From Streptomyces sp. NBC_01298 (GTDB taxonomy: Bacteria > Actinomycetota > Actinomycetes > Streptomycetales > Streptomycetaceae), in the NCBI RefSeq assembly GCF_035978755.1, contig NZ_CP108414.1:3286001-3350000 (forward strand): a stretch of 64,000 bases of DNA, read 5' to 3'. Each line of letters starts with the position of its first letter. The first letter of the stretch is position 1. Both the position numbers and the translations under genes were made by a program. Shown piece after piece: positions 1 through 8,768 of the stretch. The notes beneath the pieces are model-generated. The model had not been told where the DNA came from, did no database searches, and was given only the letters and a program-made list of their open reading frames with translations.

Positions 1-37
1 AAGTCAAGTAAGCATCCAAGTCCACACACGTTCGGGA

Positions 38-66
38 GTTACATCGAATCCCCTCGCTGTTAGGCT
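38..66 (+). promoter_or_regulatory. Probable leaderless promoter of the Fur-family gene
   Basis: A TAGGCT -10 element lies at 61-66, six bases before the ATG at 73. A GTTACA hexamer (four of six matches to TTGACA) sits 17 bp upstream at 38-43. No Shine-Dalgarno sequence precedes the ATG. This spacing puts the transcription start at or next to the first base of the start codon, the usual arrangement of leaderless actinobacterial mRNAs. This is inference from spacing. Confidence 0.5.
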
Positions 67-72
67 GCGTAC

Positions 73-489
73 ATGAGTGACCTGCTGGAACGACTTCGCG
101 GACGCGGATGGCGCATGACCGCACAGCGGCGCGTCGTGGCCGAGGTGCTCGACGGTGACCACGTTCACCTGACGGCCGACGAGGTGCACGCGCGCGCCGT
201 GGACCGGCTGCCGGAGATCTCCCGCGCGACCGTCTACAACACGCTGGGCGAGCTCGTCACCCTGGGCGAGGTCCTGGAGGTGTCCACGGACCGGCGCGCC
301 AAGCGGTACGACCCGAACGCCCACCGCCCCCACCAGCACCTGGTGTGCGCGCGGTGCGGGGCGATCCGGGACGTGCACCCGGCGGGCAACCCGCTGGCCG
401 ACCTGCCGGACACGGAGCGCTTCGGCTTCACGGTGTCGACGGTCGAGGTCACGTACCGCGGCGTGTGCCCCAACTGCGCCGGGGCCTGA
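73..489 (+). CDS. Fur-family transcriptional regulator
   Basis: The 138-residue product has normal Fur length. The N-terminal winged helix includes the recognition segment RATVYNTL (residues 51-58). A His-rich metal region follows (H84, H87, H89). Two CxxC pairs, CARC (92-95) and CPNC (132-135), would hold the structural zinc. Fur proteins are cytoplasmic dimeric DNA-binding repressors that respond to Fe, Zn, Ni, Mn or peroxide. The motifs do not decide the metal, and no catalase, ferritin or metal transporter lies beside the gene. It is monocistronic, apparently leaderless, and ends in a strong terminator. A peroxide- or iron-sensing FurA/CatR-like role is possible but unproven. Confidence 0.9.
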   Translation: MSDLLERLRGRGWRMTAQRRVVAEVLDGDHVHLTADEVHARAVDRLPEISRATVYNTLGELVTLGEVLEVSTDRRAKRYDPNAHRPHQHLVCARCGAIRDVHPAGNPLADLPDTERFGFTVSTVEVTYRGVCPNCAGA

Positions 490-504
490 CGGACGAAGAC
501 ACGA

Positions 505-541
505 GAAGGGGCCGGGAGCTCATCGAGCTCCCGGCCCTTTC
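505..541 (+). terminator. Intrinsic terminator after the Fur-family gene
   Basis: A perfect GC-rich stem (GGGCCGGGAGCTC pairing across ATC) is followed by TTTCGTT, 15 bases after the stop codon. Confidence 0.85.
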
Positions 542-577
542 GTTCTCCCTTCGCTCCTGTTTGCCTTCAGGAACGAC

Positions 578-610
578 CGAAGGCCCGGATCCAGGGGATC
601 CGGGCCTTCG
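578..610 (-). terminator. Terminator of the first tRNA-fMet gene
   Basis: A perfect 15 bp inverted repeat with a 3-base loop lies ten bases downstream of the tRNA 3' end. It is nearly the same sequence as the hairpin after the second tRNA copy, so tRNA and terminator were duplicated together. Confidence 0.75.
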
Positions 611-619
611 GTTCTTCAG

Positions 620-693
620 TAGCGGGGACAGGATTTGAACCTGCGACCTCTGGGTTATGAGCCCAGCGAGCTACCGAGCTGCTCCACCCCGCG
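620..693 (-). tRNA. Initiator tRNA-fMet (anticodon CAT), copy 1
   Basis: The gene is 74 nt without CCA. The anticodon CAT is read from 659-657. The anticodon stem carries the three consecutive G-C pairs (GGG/CCC) that mark initiator tRNA. The first acceptor pair is unpaired (C1 opposite T72), another initiator hallmark. The T-arm GGTTCAAATCC is present. CCA is not encoded. The same 74 bases recur at 2884-2957. Confidence 0.95.
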
Positions 694-752
694 TCGGTAA
701 ACCTGACTCTACGGGAGTACGGCGAGCAGATGCAAATCGGTTAACCGGGGGT

Positions 753-2681
753 CTACGCGGATAGCTCCTCGGCAAGCGCCTCGCGCAGTCGGGCCGCCCG
801 CTCGGAGACCTCCGCGGGGCCCAGTTCCATGGCGCGCACGCACCACTTCTGGCCCTCCGTCAGGTCTCCCTGCCGGGCCGCGAGCAGGCCCAGCCGCAGC
901 GCCGCCCGCCCGTGACCGGCCACCGCCGCCCGGGTCCACCACAGCGCCGCCTCGGGCTCGTTGCCCTCGCGGGCCAGCAGCAGCCCCAGGTTGAAGGCGC
1001 CGTTGCGCGAGCCGGCCTCCGCCGCCTCCCGGTACCACCGCGCCGCGGCCCCCAGCTCGCCCCGCGCGGCGGCCAGCATGCCGACCCGGACCTGCGCACG
1101 CCGGTGCCCCAGCTCGGCGGCCCGCTCGTACCACTCCTCGCTCTCGGTGCGCGCGGCTCCGCCCACCGGCTCGCCCAGCGCCACCGGCTCCGGCGGCGGT
1201 GCCAGCGACTCCAGCAGCGCGGCCAGCCGGAAGGCGGCCTCCGCGCTGCCGCCGCCGGCCGCGCAGCGCAGGTGCCGCTCCGCCGCCCGCTCCTCGCCGT
1301 CGCGGACCAGCGCGATGCCGACCTGGAGCGCCGCGTCGGTGTGTCCCGCCGAGGCCGCCCGCTCGTACCACTTCAGGGCCGTGCGGTCCTCGTCCCGGCT
1401 GGCGAACAGGATGCCGAGGTTGAAGGCGGCGTCCACGCTCCCCGCCTCCGCGGCCTTCGAGAACCACGGCTCGGCGCCCTCCGCGTCACCGCCCTGCAGC
1501 AGCAGGATGGCCAGCGCGTTGGCCGCCTCCCGGTGTCCCGCGTACGCCGCGCGCCGGTACCACTGCTCGGCCGGTCCGGTCCGCTCCTGGGCGGCGCAGA
1601 GCAGCGCGAGGTTGTACGCCCCGTTCTGGTCACCCGCGTCCATCGCGGCCCGGTACCACTTCTCCGCCGTCTGGGTCTCGCCGCGCGCGGCGTGCAGGGC
1701 GCCGAGCGCGTTCGCCGCGTTGCCGTCGCCGTCCTGCGCGGCGCGCAGCCACCAGGTGGCCGCGTTCTCCTCGTCACCGGCGTCGCGCAGCAGGAAGCCG
1801 AGGGCGCAGGCCGCCCGCGCCTCGCCCTGCTTGGCGGAGGTCAGGTACCAGCGCCCGGCCTCCTTCAGCTCCCCGCGCGCCTCCAGCAGCGCGCCCAGGT
1901 GCAGCCCGGCGCGCCGGTGGCCGCGCGCGGCGGCCTGCCGGTACCACTGCTCGGCCTCGGCCGGGTCGCCCTTGCGCAGGTGCCGGGCCAGCCGGTACGC
2001 GGCCTCGCGGTGCCCCTGCTCCGCGGCGGCCCGGAACCAGCGCTCGACGCCCTTGTCCCCGCGGTGCTCCAGCAGGTCGGCGAGGCCGTAGGCCCCCAGC
2101 GCATGGCCGGATTCCGCCGCCTGGCGCATCCAGTACTCGGCGGCGGGCTCGTCGCCCCGCTCGCGGTAGTGGCGGCCCAGGGCGTGCGCGGCGGGAGCGG
2201 ATCCGGCCACGGCGGCCACCCGCCACCAGCCGGCGGCCTCTTCGGGGTAGCCGCGCTGGTGCAGCAGCACGCCCAGGTTGTTGGCGGCCGCGCGGTCGCC
2301 CGCGCCGGTCGCCCCGCGCAGGTACGGCTCGGCTCCCGCGAGGTCGCCCCGGCGCAGCAGGAGGGCGCCCAGTACGCTCATCGCGCCCGGGTCCCCCTTG
2401 TCGGCGGCGACCCGGTGCCGGGCCTCCAGCGCGGCGTCGCCGGCCGCGTCGGTCAGCCCGAAGACCGCGTCGTCGAACAGCGCATCGACTGATACGTCTG
2501 ACACGACTGACACGTCCGGCGTGGTCGGCGCCGCGGCCGTGGTCCGTACTGCCCGCGTGGTCATCGCGGTCCGCACGTCAACGGCCTGAGCCGCCCCATC
2601 GGCCTCCGCATCCGATTCGGAGTCCGCCCTCACAAACCGCCCTGTCTCCAGCAGAGTTGACCTGTCCCCCATAAATCCCAT
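753..2681 (-). CDS. Sel1-repeat (TPR-like) protein
   Basis: The 642-residue protein is almost entirely tandem repeats of about 35-36 residues with the Sel1 pattern (LGxLLxxRGD, AExWYRxAAxxGHxxAA), roughly fifteen copies from residue 80 to the end. The first 80 residues are acidic, then Ala/Thr-rich and disordered. Sel1 solenoids are protein-binding scaffolds. No signal peptide, membrane segment or enzyme domain is seen, so a cytoplasmic adaptor role is inferred. An alternative start (MGDRS) lies three codons in. The gene stands alone between two identical tRNA-fMet genes. Its partner cannot be told from the sequence. Confidence 0.85.
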   Translation of the reverse strand: MGFMGDRSTLLETGRFVRADSESDAEADGAAQAVDVRTAMTTRAVRTTAAAPTTPDVSVVSDVSVDALFDDAVFGLTDAAGDAALEARHRVAADKGDPGAMSVLGALLLRRGDLAGAEPYLRGATGAGDRAAANNLGVLLHQRGYPEEAAGWWRVAAVAGSAPAAHALGRHYRERGDEPAAEYWMRQAAESGHALGAYGLADLLEHRGDKGVERWFRAAAEQGHREAAYRLARHLRKGDPAEAEQWYRQAAARGHRRAGLHLGALLEARGELKEAGRWYLTSAKQGEARAACALGFLLRDAGDEENAATWWLRAAQDGDGNAANALGALHAARGETQTAEKWYRAAMDAGDQNGAYNLALLCAAQERTGPAEQWYRRAAYAGHREAANALAILLLQGGDAEGAEPWFSKAAEAGSVDAAFNLGILFASRDEDRTALKWYERAASAGHTDAALQVGIALVRDGEERAAERHLRCAAGGGSAEAAFRLAALLESLAPPPEPVALGEPVGGAARTESEEWYERAAELGHRRAQVRVGMLAAARGELGAAARWYREAAEAGSRNGAFNLGLLLAREGNEPEAALWWTRAAVAGHGRAALRLGLLAARQGDLTEGQKWCVRAMELGPAEVSERAARLREALAEELSA

Positions 2682-2841
2682 CGTCGCATCACCTGCTACC
2701 CGCGTACACCTGGTATGTCGCAGTCAGTGAGGTCACTACAGCGTTTTGTCGACTTGCCCACAGAGAGACAAGTCAAACACGCTCACACCCCAACTCACCC
2801 ACCCCAGTGACCCCGAGTCGGCGAAAAACTCGATCGGGCAT
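2682..2841. other. Non-coding region upstream of the Sel1 gene, with inverted repeats
   Basis: No gene is seen here. A GACTTG-N12-CAAGTC inverted repeat spans 2751-2774 and a 12-base palindrome AGTGAGGTCACT lies at 2726-2737. Both fall where the promoter and operator of the minus-strand Sel1 gene should be. A TTGACT hexamer (2776-2771, minus) overlaps the first repeat, but no well-spaced -10 is visible. Function is unproven. Confidence 0.35.
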
Positions 2842-2878
2842 GACGAAGGCCCGGATCCATCGGATCCGGGCCTTCGTC
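2842..2878 (-). terminator. Terminator of the second tRNA-fMet gene
   Basis: A perfect 17 bp stem with a 3-base loop sits five bases from the tRNA 3' end. It has the same GAAGGCCCGGATCC core as the hairpin at 578-610. Confidence 0.75.
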
Positions 2879-2883
2879 TTCAG

Positions 2884-2957
2884 TAGCGGGGACAGGATTT
2901 GAACCTGCGACCTCTGGGTTATGAGCCCAGCGAGCTACCGAGCTGCTCCACCCCGCG
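2884..2957 (-). tRNA. Initiator tRNA-fMet (anticodon CAT), copy 2
   Basis: Identical base for base to the tRNA at 620-693, including the GGG/CCC anticodon stem and the mismatched first acceptor pair. The first eight bases of 5' flank (GGTTTACC, reading toward the gene) are also shared. Confidence 0.95.
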
Positions 2958-3001
2958 TCGGTAAACCAACAGTAGCACGACGCGGGGTGGAACCATTACC
3001 G

Positions 3002-5902
3002 CTACCCGGAGGGTGTGGGCGTCGCCGCGGGCGGCGTCACCTTCGCCTCGGCCTCGATCGCCCGCTTCAGGGCGGCCTGCAGATCGCTCTGGGCCTTTCC
3101 GTACGCCGCCCAGTCGCCGGCCTTCAGCGCCTTGTCGGCGGCGTCGACCGCCTTCTGCGCATCGGCGAGGGCCGCCTTGACCGTCGGGTCCTGGCTGGTC
3201 GGCGGCGGGGTGGTGGTCCCGTCGCCCGGCGGAGTGGTCGTGCCGTCACCCGGGGGCGGGGTCGCCGACTCGGCCCCGAACACCACGTTCAGCGCCTTCT
3301 CCAGCGTGTCCTCGAAGGCCGTCTGGTCCCCGTAGGTCACCAGGACCTTCTTCAGCAGCGGGTACTTGAGGCCGCCGCCGCGCACGTACACCGGCTCGAC
3401 GTAGAGCATTCCCTTGTCGAGCGGGACCGTGAGCAGGTTGCCGTACTCCACCTGGGAATCGCCCCGGCTCAGGATGTTGATCTCCTGGGCGATCTCCGGC
3501 TTGGAGTTGAATCTCGCCTGGACGAGCTTCGGCCCGTCCACCGGGTTCTGCGTGGGCAGCTTCAGCAACTGGATCTTGCCGTAGTCCGCGGTGGTGGGAT
3601 CGGCGTTGACCGCCATGAAGGCGCTCAGGTTGTCCCTGCCGTTCGGCGTGAGCGTCGTGGTGAGCGAGAAGGCCTGGTTGGGATCCTTCTGGCCCGGCAT
3701 CTTCATGGAGAGGTAGTACGGCGGAACGGCCGTCCCCTCCTTGATGGTCGGGTCGTCCGGGACCGCCCAGACCTCACTGCCGCTGAGGAAGGTCTGCGGG
3801 TCCGTGACGTGGTACCGGGTCAGCAGCTCGCGCTGGACCTTGAAGAGGTCCTGCGGGTAGCGCAGGTGCTCCATCAGGGCCGGCGCGATGTCCTTCTTGT
3901 CCTTCACCGTGCCGGGGAACGCCTTCATCCAGGTCTTGAGGACCGGGTCCTTGGTGTCCCACTGGTACAGCTTCACCGTGCCGTCGTAGGCGTCGACGGT
4001 GGCCTTCACGGAGTTGCGGATGTAGTTGACCTGGTTCTCCTGCGCCACCACGGCGCGCTGGGAGTTGGTCAGCGAGTCCGCCGTGCTGTCCCCGAGCTGC
4101 GTGCGGGACGCGTACGGGTAGCCGTTGGTCGTGGTGTAGGCGTCCACGATCCACTGGACGCGGCCGTCGATCACCGCCGGGTAGACGGCTCCGTCGATGG
4201 TCAGCCACGGGGCGACCGCCTCGACCCGCTCCTTGGGCGTGCGGTTGTAGAGGATCTTCGAACCGTCGCCGATGGCGCCGGAGTAGAGGATCTGGGGCTC
4301 GCTGAAGGCCAGGGCGTACGCGGCACGGTTGACCGGGTTGCTCAGGCTCACCCCGCTGTCGCCCTTGTAGGTGGTCTCCTTCTCGCCCGAGTCGTTGGCG
4401 TAGTCGAGCTCCTTCTGCGGTCCGCCGACGATCGAGTACTGCTTCGTCTGCTCGCCGTAGTAGATCCGCTGCTCGTACTCGCCGAGGTCGCCCGCCGCGG
4501 GCAGGCCCGACTCGGTGAACAGCGGCTCGCCGTTCGCGGTCACCTCGGTGCCCTTGGCCGCGACCACACCGAATCCGTGGGTGTAACGGAAGTGGTCGTT
4601 GATCCAGTTGTTCTTCGGGATGCCCGCGAGGTTGATCTCACGGAGCCCGATGACCGTGTCCTGGCCCTTGTACCGGTCGACCGCCAGCGTGGCCGGGAAA
4701 CCGTAGTAGCCCTTGTTCTGCTGGAGCTGCTGGAAGGCCGGGGACACGATGTTCGGGTCGAGCAGGCGGATGCTCGCCGTGGTGTTGGCCTCCTGGCGGA
4801 GCACCTTCTTGTCCGCCTTGGGGTCCGGCAGGCCCGGGTAGTCCTTGACGGAGGCGTCGGCGACCCCGTAGGCGTCGCGCGTCGCCTTGATGTTCTTCTG
4901 GACGTACGGGGATTCCTTGGCCTGCTCGTTCGGCTGGACCTGGAACTTCTGCACGATCGCCGGGTACAGCCCGCCGATCAGGATCGCCGAGAGCACCATC
5001 AGGCCGAAGCCGATGACCGGGAGCTGCCAGGTGCGGCGCCACAGCGTCGCGAAGAACAGCACCGCGCAGATCGCGGCGATGGCGACCAGGATCGTCTTGG
5101 CCGGCAGGTACGCGTTGGCGTCGACGTAGCGCAGGCCGGTCCAGTTGTCCGCGGCCTTGAAGTCGCTGGACTTCACCGCGAGGCCGTACCGGTCGAGCCA
5201 GTACGCGACCGCCTTGAGCGTGACGAAGAGGCCGAGCAGCACCGACAGGTGGCCGGTGGCCGCGGCGGTGGCCCGCGCACCCGGGCTGGTGACGCGCAGT
5301 CCCCCGTAGAGGTAGTGCACGACGGCGGCGGCGATCACCGAGAGCACGACCGCGGCGAAGCCGAAGCCGAGCAGGAAGCGGTACCAGGGCAGGTCGAAGG
5401 TGTAGAACGACACGTCCAGGTTGAACTGGGGGTCCTTCGTGCCGAAGGGCACCCCGTTCACGTACATCAGCCAGGTCTTCCACTGGCCCGCCGCCGAGGC
5501 GCCCGCGATCAGGCCGACCAGCGCGGAGATGCCGAGCAGCAGCCACTTGCGGAACGGCGCGACGGTCATCCGGTAGCGGTCGAGGCTCTGCTGCTCCATC
5601 GACATCGCGCTGAGCGGCGGCCGCAGCCGGTGGGCCAGCCAGATGTTCAGCCCGACGGCACCGGCCATGAGGAGGCCGAAGACGGCGAAGAGGCCGACCT
5701 TGGTCCACAGGGTGGTGGTGAAGACGGTGGAGTAGTTGACGGAGCGGAACCAGAGCCAGTCCGTCCAGAAGCCGGCGAACATGATGAACGCCATGGCCAG
5801 GACGGCAAGCACGCCCAAGGTCATCAGAAGAGTCCGGGCGCGCCGGGACGGGCGGCCGACTCTCATCCGTGGCCCGGAGGGGCCTCCGCCGCGGTCCGGC
5901 AT
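3002..5902 (-). CDS. UPF0182 family membrane protein
   Basis: The 966-residue product is a typical full-length UPF0182 protein. About seven transmembrane helices fill residues 20-330, starting with [16 protein letters not shown] large extracytoplasmic domain follows (about 340-880), with segments such as [14 protein letters not shown] and NDHFRYTH. The C-terminus is a low-complexity tail with two GDGTTTPP repeats and an Ala/Lys-rich helix. The family is universal in actinobacteria and its function is unknown. The ATG at 5902 is chosen because upstream in-frame codons lack family-like sequence. No strong ribosome site is seen, so GTG starts just upstream remain possible. It diverges from the PPA1309 gene. 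Confidence 0.9.
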   Translation of the reverse strand: MPDRGGGPSGPRMRVGRPSRRARTLLMTLGVLAVLAMAFIMFAGFWTDWLWFRSVNYSTVFTTTLWTKVGLFAVFGLLMAGAVGLNIWLAHRLRPPLSAMSMEQQSLDRYRMTVAPFRKWLLLGISALVGLIAGASAAGQWKTWLMYVNGVPFGTKDPQFNLDVSFYTFDLPWYRFLLGFGFAAVVLSVIAAAVVHYLYGGLRVTSPGARATAAATGHLSVLLGLFVTLKAVAYWLDRYGLAVKSSDFKAADNWTGLRYVDANAYLPAKTILVAIAAICAVLFFATLWRRTWQLPVIGFGLMVLSAILIGGLYPAIVQKFQVQPNEQAKESPYVQKNIKATRDAYGVADASVKDYPGLPDPKADKKVLRQEANTTASIRLLDPNIVSPAFQQLQQNKGYYGFPATLAVDRYKGQDTVIGLREINLAGIPKNNWINDHFRYTHGFGVVAAKGTEVTANGEPLFTESGLPAAGDLGEYEQRIYYGEQTKQYSIVGGPQKELDYANDSGEKETTYKGDSGVSLSNPVNRAAYALAFSEPQILYSGAIGDGSKILYNRTPKERVEAVAPWLTIDGAVYPAVIDGRVQWIVDAYTTTNGYPYASRTQLGDSTADSLTNSQRAVVAQENQVNYIRNSVKATVDAYDGTVKLYQWDTKDPVLKTWMKAFPGTVKDKKDIAPALMEHLRYPQDLFKVQRELLTRYHVTDPQTFLSGSEVWAVPDDPTIKEGTAVPPYYLSMKMPGQKDPNQAFSLTTTLTPNGRDNLSAFMAVNADPTTADYGKIQLLKLPTQNPVDGPKLVQARFNSKPEIAQEINILSRGDSQVEYGNLLTVPLDKGMLYVEPVYVRGGGLKYPLLKKVLVTYGDQTAFEDTLEKALNVVFGAESATPPPGDGTTTPPGDGTTTPPPTSQDPTVKAALADAQKAVDAADKALKAGDWAAYGKAQSDLQAALKRAIEAEAKVTPPAATPTPSG

Positions 5903-6049
5903 CTGGAAAGCCAAGGTGCGCACCTCGAAAGTCGCTGTGTGTAAGTGATGCGATGAGTTTTCAAAGCATGGGCCCCCGATCGTAGAACCCACTCATGCAA
6001 CTTACTGAGGCTTTAGTCAGTTCCCGGTATCCGGTGGAAAGGAGGCAGG

Positions 6050-6622
6050 ATGTTGCCCATGTCCAACCTTTCGCCGTCCCCCGGCACCCCTATGGCGGCA
6101 AGCCCGCTGACCCGTGCCGTCCTCGAAATCGACGAGTACGCCTCCACCCTCGGCTGGGACAAGCCCGCCCGGCTCTTCGCCCTGGTCGACACCGCCAGGC
6201 TGCGCAAGGAGGCGCCGGGCGTCGCCCGCCAGCTCGGCCTCGACCAGGACGACACGGGCAAGAACCAGCTCACCCCGATCGAGCAGGACGAGGTACCGGC
6301 CGGGACCCCGCTGGACAAGTTCCTGGGAACCATCGCCTGGCCCCCGTCGATCCTGGGCTGCGCCCTGACCGTGGAGCGGCTGATGCTGCCGCCGTCGGCG
6401 GAGTCCTCCGTACCGGAGGGTCTCACCGACAAGCAGCTCACCCAGTGGGTCGCCACCCACCCGGAGCGCCAGGAGGTCCGGCTGACCGTGGGCGTCCTGC
6501 GCGACGGGTCGCGGGAGTCGGCCGTACGGCTGCGGGACAAGGACTCGGCGAACGAGGTGCTGACCGGCGCGACGCTGGTGCCGGGTCTCGCCGAGGCGCT
6601 GGCCGCGACCTTCCTCGACTGA
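6050..6622 (+). CDS. PPA1309 family protein
   Basis: The 190-residue soluble protein resembles the uncharacterised actinobacterial PPA1309 family. Visible features are a conserved N-terminal stretch (AVLEIDEYASTLGWD), a central TIAWPPSILGCALTVER and a C-terminal VRLRDKDSANEVLTG. A strong GGAGG at 6041-6045 precedes the ATG at 6050 by four bases. A second ATG at 6059 lies 13 bases from it, so the start is uncertain by three codons. It is transcribed divergently from the UPF0182 gene and converges with the PDZ protease gene 18 bases downstream. No function is known. Confidence 0.8.
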   Translation: MLPMSNLSPSPGTPMAASPLTRAVLEIDEYASTLGWDKPARLFALVDTARLRKEAPGVARQLGLDQDDTGKNQLTPIEQDEVPAGTPLDKFLGTIAWPPSILGCALTVERLMLPPSAESSVPEGLTDKQLTQWVATHPERQEVRLTVGVLRDGSRESAVRLRDKDSANEVLTGATLVPGLAEALAATFLD

Positions 6623-6640
6623 GGCCGTGACGGGGGACGG

Positions 6641-7732
6641 TCAGGGCTTGGCGCCGCACTGCGTCAGCCCGGCCGTGTCCCCCTTGCCGATCTTCTCCAG
6701 CGCCTTCACGGCGTCGTCGATGGTGGAGACCTTCACGAGCGTCAGTCCGTCGGGCACGTCGCCCGCGGCGGCGGCGCAGTTCTCGGCGGGGGTCAGGAAG
6801 TACTGGGCGCCGGCCTGGCGGGCGCCGATGGTCTTCATCTGGATGCCGCCGATCGGGCCGACCTTGCCCGCGTCGTCGATGGTGCCGGTGCCCGCGACGA
6901 ACTTGCCGCCGGTCAGGTTCTCCGGGGTGAGCTTGTCGACGATGCCGAGCGCGAACATCAGGCCGGCACTGGGGCCGCCGACGTCGGCGAGCTTGATGTC
7001 GATGGTGAACGGGAAGGTGTGGTCGGTCCCGGCCCGGATGCCGACGACGGCGTGACCGTCGCCCTCCGCCTTGCCGGCGATGATCGTGACCTTCGTGGTG
7101 CCGGTGGGCTCGCGGTGCGCCTTCTCTGCCTCGGCTGCCTCGGCGGCGGGCACGATGGTGAACACGACCGGCTCGCCGGGCTTGTGCTTGGTGACCAGCT
7201 TGGCCACGTCCTCCGGGGCCTTGACGGGGGTGCCGTCCACGGCCTTGATGACGTCCCCGGCGTGCAGCTTGCCCTCGGAGGGGCTGTCCTTGACCACGGA
7301 CGCGACGATCACGCGGGCGGCGACCGGGATGCCGAGCTGCTTGAGGGCGGCCACCTTGGCGCTCTCCTGCGACTGGCTGAACTCCTCGGCGTTCTCCTGC
7401 GTGGACTCCTGCTCGGTCTTGCCGTCCGGGTACAGGTTCTCGTGCGGTACGACGATGTTGTCGCCCGACGCCCAGCCGTACACGGCCTCCAGCAGGTTCA
7501 TGTCGTAGTCCGCACTGGTGACGCGGACCGTCGTCATGTTCAGGTGCCCGGTGGTCGGGTACGTCTTGTGCCCCGAGATGTTCAGGACGGGCTCGCCGTG
7601 CGAGTCCCCGAGCGTGTTCACGGTCGGGCCCGGACTCATCTCGGAGTACGGGGCCTTCATGAACACTCCCGCGCAGAGCAGCGCGAAGAGCATGAGGGTG
7701 GAGGCGAGCATCGTCGCAGTGCGGCGTGGCAT
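6641..7732 (-). CDS. YlbL-like PDZ/Lon-type (S16) membrane protease
   Basis: The 363-residue protein has one N-terminal membrane anchor (residues 8-25), a PDZ domain (about 135-215, with KLHAGDVIKAVDGTPV) and a C-terminal Lon-type proteolytic domain. The Ser-Lys dyad is visible as S255 in GGPSAGLMF and K300 in GGIQMK. There is no AAA+ module, as in Bacillus YlbL and mycobacterial homologues. The active site would lie outside the cytoplasm, suggesting quality control of envelope proteins. The longer upstream reading is Arg-rich shadow sequence, so the ATG at 7732, right before the anchor, is preferred. It may share a transcript with the small membrane protein gene 70 bases upstream. Confidence 0.9.
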   Translation of the reverse strand: MPRRTATMLASTLMLFALLCAGVFMKAPYSEMSPGPTVNTLGDSHGEPVLNISGHKTYPTTGHLNMTTVRVTSADYDMNLLEAVYGWASGDNIVVPHENLYPDGKTEQESTQENAEEFSQSQESAKVAALKQLGIPVAARVIVASVVKDSPSEGKLHAGDVIKAVDGTPVKAPEDVAKLVTKHKPGEPVVFTIVPAAEAAEAEKAHREPTGTTKVTIIAGKAEGDGHAVVGIRAGTDHTFPFTIDIKLADVGGPSAGLMFALGIVDKLTPENLTGGKFVAGTGTIDDAGKVGPIGGIQMKTIGARQAGAQYFLTPAENCAAAAGDVPDGLTLVKVSTIDDAVKALEKIGKGDTAGLTQCGAKP

Positions 7733-7802
7733 GGATCGACAGTACGTGACGGCCCTGACGAGCGGCCCCCGGGGCCGGTCCGTACGGGGGCCCGCCGCCG
7801 CG

Positions 7803-8015
7803 TCAGACGGAGTCGACGGTGTCCTTCTTGCGCTGCGCGTCCGCGCCCGCCTTCGCCGCGCCCGGTTCGTTCTGGCCCATGGCCTCGCGGAACCGCGCGT
7901 AGCCCGCGAGCTCGGATATGTCGCCGGCCGTGCGGTCGCGCGCCGCCCAGCTGCCCCATATCGCCGCACCGATCGCGGCGAACAGCGGAATCAGCAACCA
8001 CGCCAAAGACGCCAT
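7803..8015 (-). CDS. Small single-pass membrane protein
   Basis: The 70-residue protein has a hydrophobic helix at residues 3-24 (AWLLIPLFAAIGAAIWGSW), then a charged cytoplasmic tail with EMGQ-type polar sequence and several Lys/Asp. Codon use is strongly G/C-ending. Homologues sit beside the PDZ protease in other Streptomyces, as far as I recall. Its position 70 bases upstream of that protease, on the same strand, suggests a shared transcript. No function can be assigned. Confidence 0.7.
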   Translation of the reverse strand: MASLAWLLIPLFAAIGAAIWGSWAARDRTAGDISELAGYARFREAMGQNEPGAAKAGADAQRKKDTVDSV

Positions 8016-8169
8016 GGGCGTGTCTCCCTACCCCGAGTTACATGTTGTTGGTGGCTTCAACGCTGCTGCCCGGGAGGGGGTTACGCAAATCGAGGGCGTG
8101 TTGCGCGTCCGAACGGGGCAAGCCCCATCCTTCACGGCCGCCCCACGGGCCGGCCCGCCGGCCCCCGCC

Positions 8170-8640
8170 TCAGCAGGCGCCGACCCACTCCTCCGTGCCG
8201 TCCGAGAAGGTCTGGTGCTTCCAGATCGGGACCTCGTGCTTGAGGTCGTCGATCAGCATGCGGGCGGCCTCGAAGGCCTCGCCGCGGTGCGGGCAGGAGA
8301 CGGCGACGATCACCGCGATGTCGCCGACGGCCAGGTCGCCGATGCGGTGGACGGCGGCGAGGGCGCGGACCGGGTACTTCTCCACGACCCGCTCGGCGAC
8401 GCGGCGCATCTCCGCCTCGGCCGAGGGGTGGCAGGAGTAGCCGAGCTGGTCGACGTCCGCCCCGCTGTCGTGGTCGCGCACCGTGCCGACGAAGAGCGTC
8501 GTGCCGCCCGTCGCGTCGTCGCCGACGGCCTGGAAGACCTCGTCGATCGAGAGCGGGGTCTCACGGATTTCGAGCAGCCGGATCGGGTCCGGAGCGGCGT
8601 GCTCGCCGGGGTGGTCGAAGTGCGGTGCCATACCTTCCAT
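8170..8640 (-). CDS. moaE: Molybdopterin synthase catalytic subunit MoaE
   Basis: The 156-residue protein has standard MoaE length. Signatures are FVGTVRDHD (50-58), HRIGDLAVGD (98-107), SCPHRGEAF (115-123) and KHEVPIWK (134-141), which holds the catalytic lysine. MoaE with thiocarboxylated MoaD turns cPMP into molybdopterin. No moaD is adjacent. The product would serve molybdoenzymes such as the nitrate reductase encoded 30 kb away. A second ATG (residue 4) has GGAAGG just before it and could be the true start. Confidence 0.93.
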   Translation of the reverse strand: MEGMAPHFDHPGEHAAPDPIRLLEIRETPLSIDEVFQAVGDDATGGTTLFVGTVRDHDSGADVDQLGYSCHPSAEAEMRRVAERVVEKYPVRALAAVHRIGDLAVGDIAVIVAVSCPHRGEAFEAARMLIDDLKHEVPIWKHQTFSDGTEEWVGAC

Positions 8641-8734
8641 CGTGCCCTAGCCGCCGACCCGGCGGAATAGCAGTTTCACCAGGGCCCCACCGGCCCCCTT
8701 GGGAGCCTCCTACAGGAACCCGCCGGCCACGGGA

Positions 8735-8760
8735 GGGCGGCCCGGGCCGGAGGGCCGCCC
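8735..8760 (-). terminator. GC-rich hairpin after the SDR gene
   Basis: A 9 bp stem (GGGCGGCCC/GGGCCGCCC, 8735-8743 and 8752-8760) lies just past the SDR stop codon. There is no U-tract, so termination is plausible but not certain. Confidence 0.4.
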
Positions 8761-8768
8761 GGGCCCCG

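Noticed and set aside
620..693. Elongator tRNA-Met or tRNA-Ile(CAT)
   Set aside because: Three G-C pairs at the base of the anticodon loop and the unpaired 1-72 position point to the initiator.
2921..5944. Plus-strand frame opposite the UPF0182 gene
   Set aside because: It starts inside a tRNA gene and gives Arg/Val/Asp-rich sequence. The minus strand has the UPF0182 family sequence.
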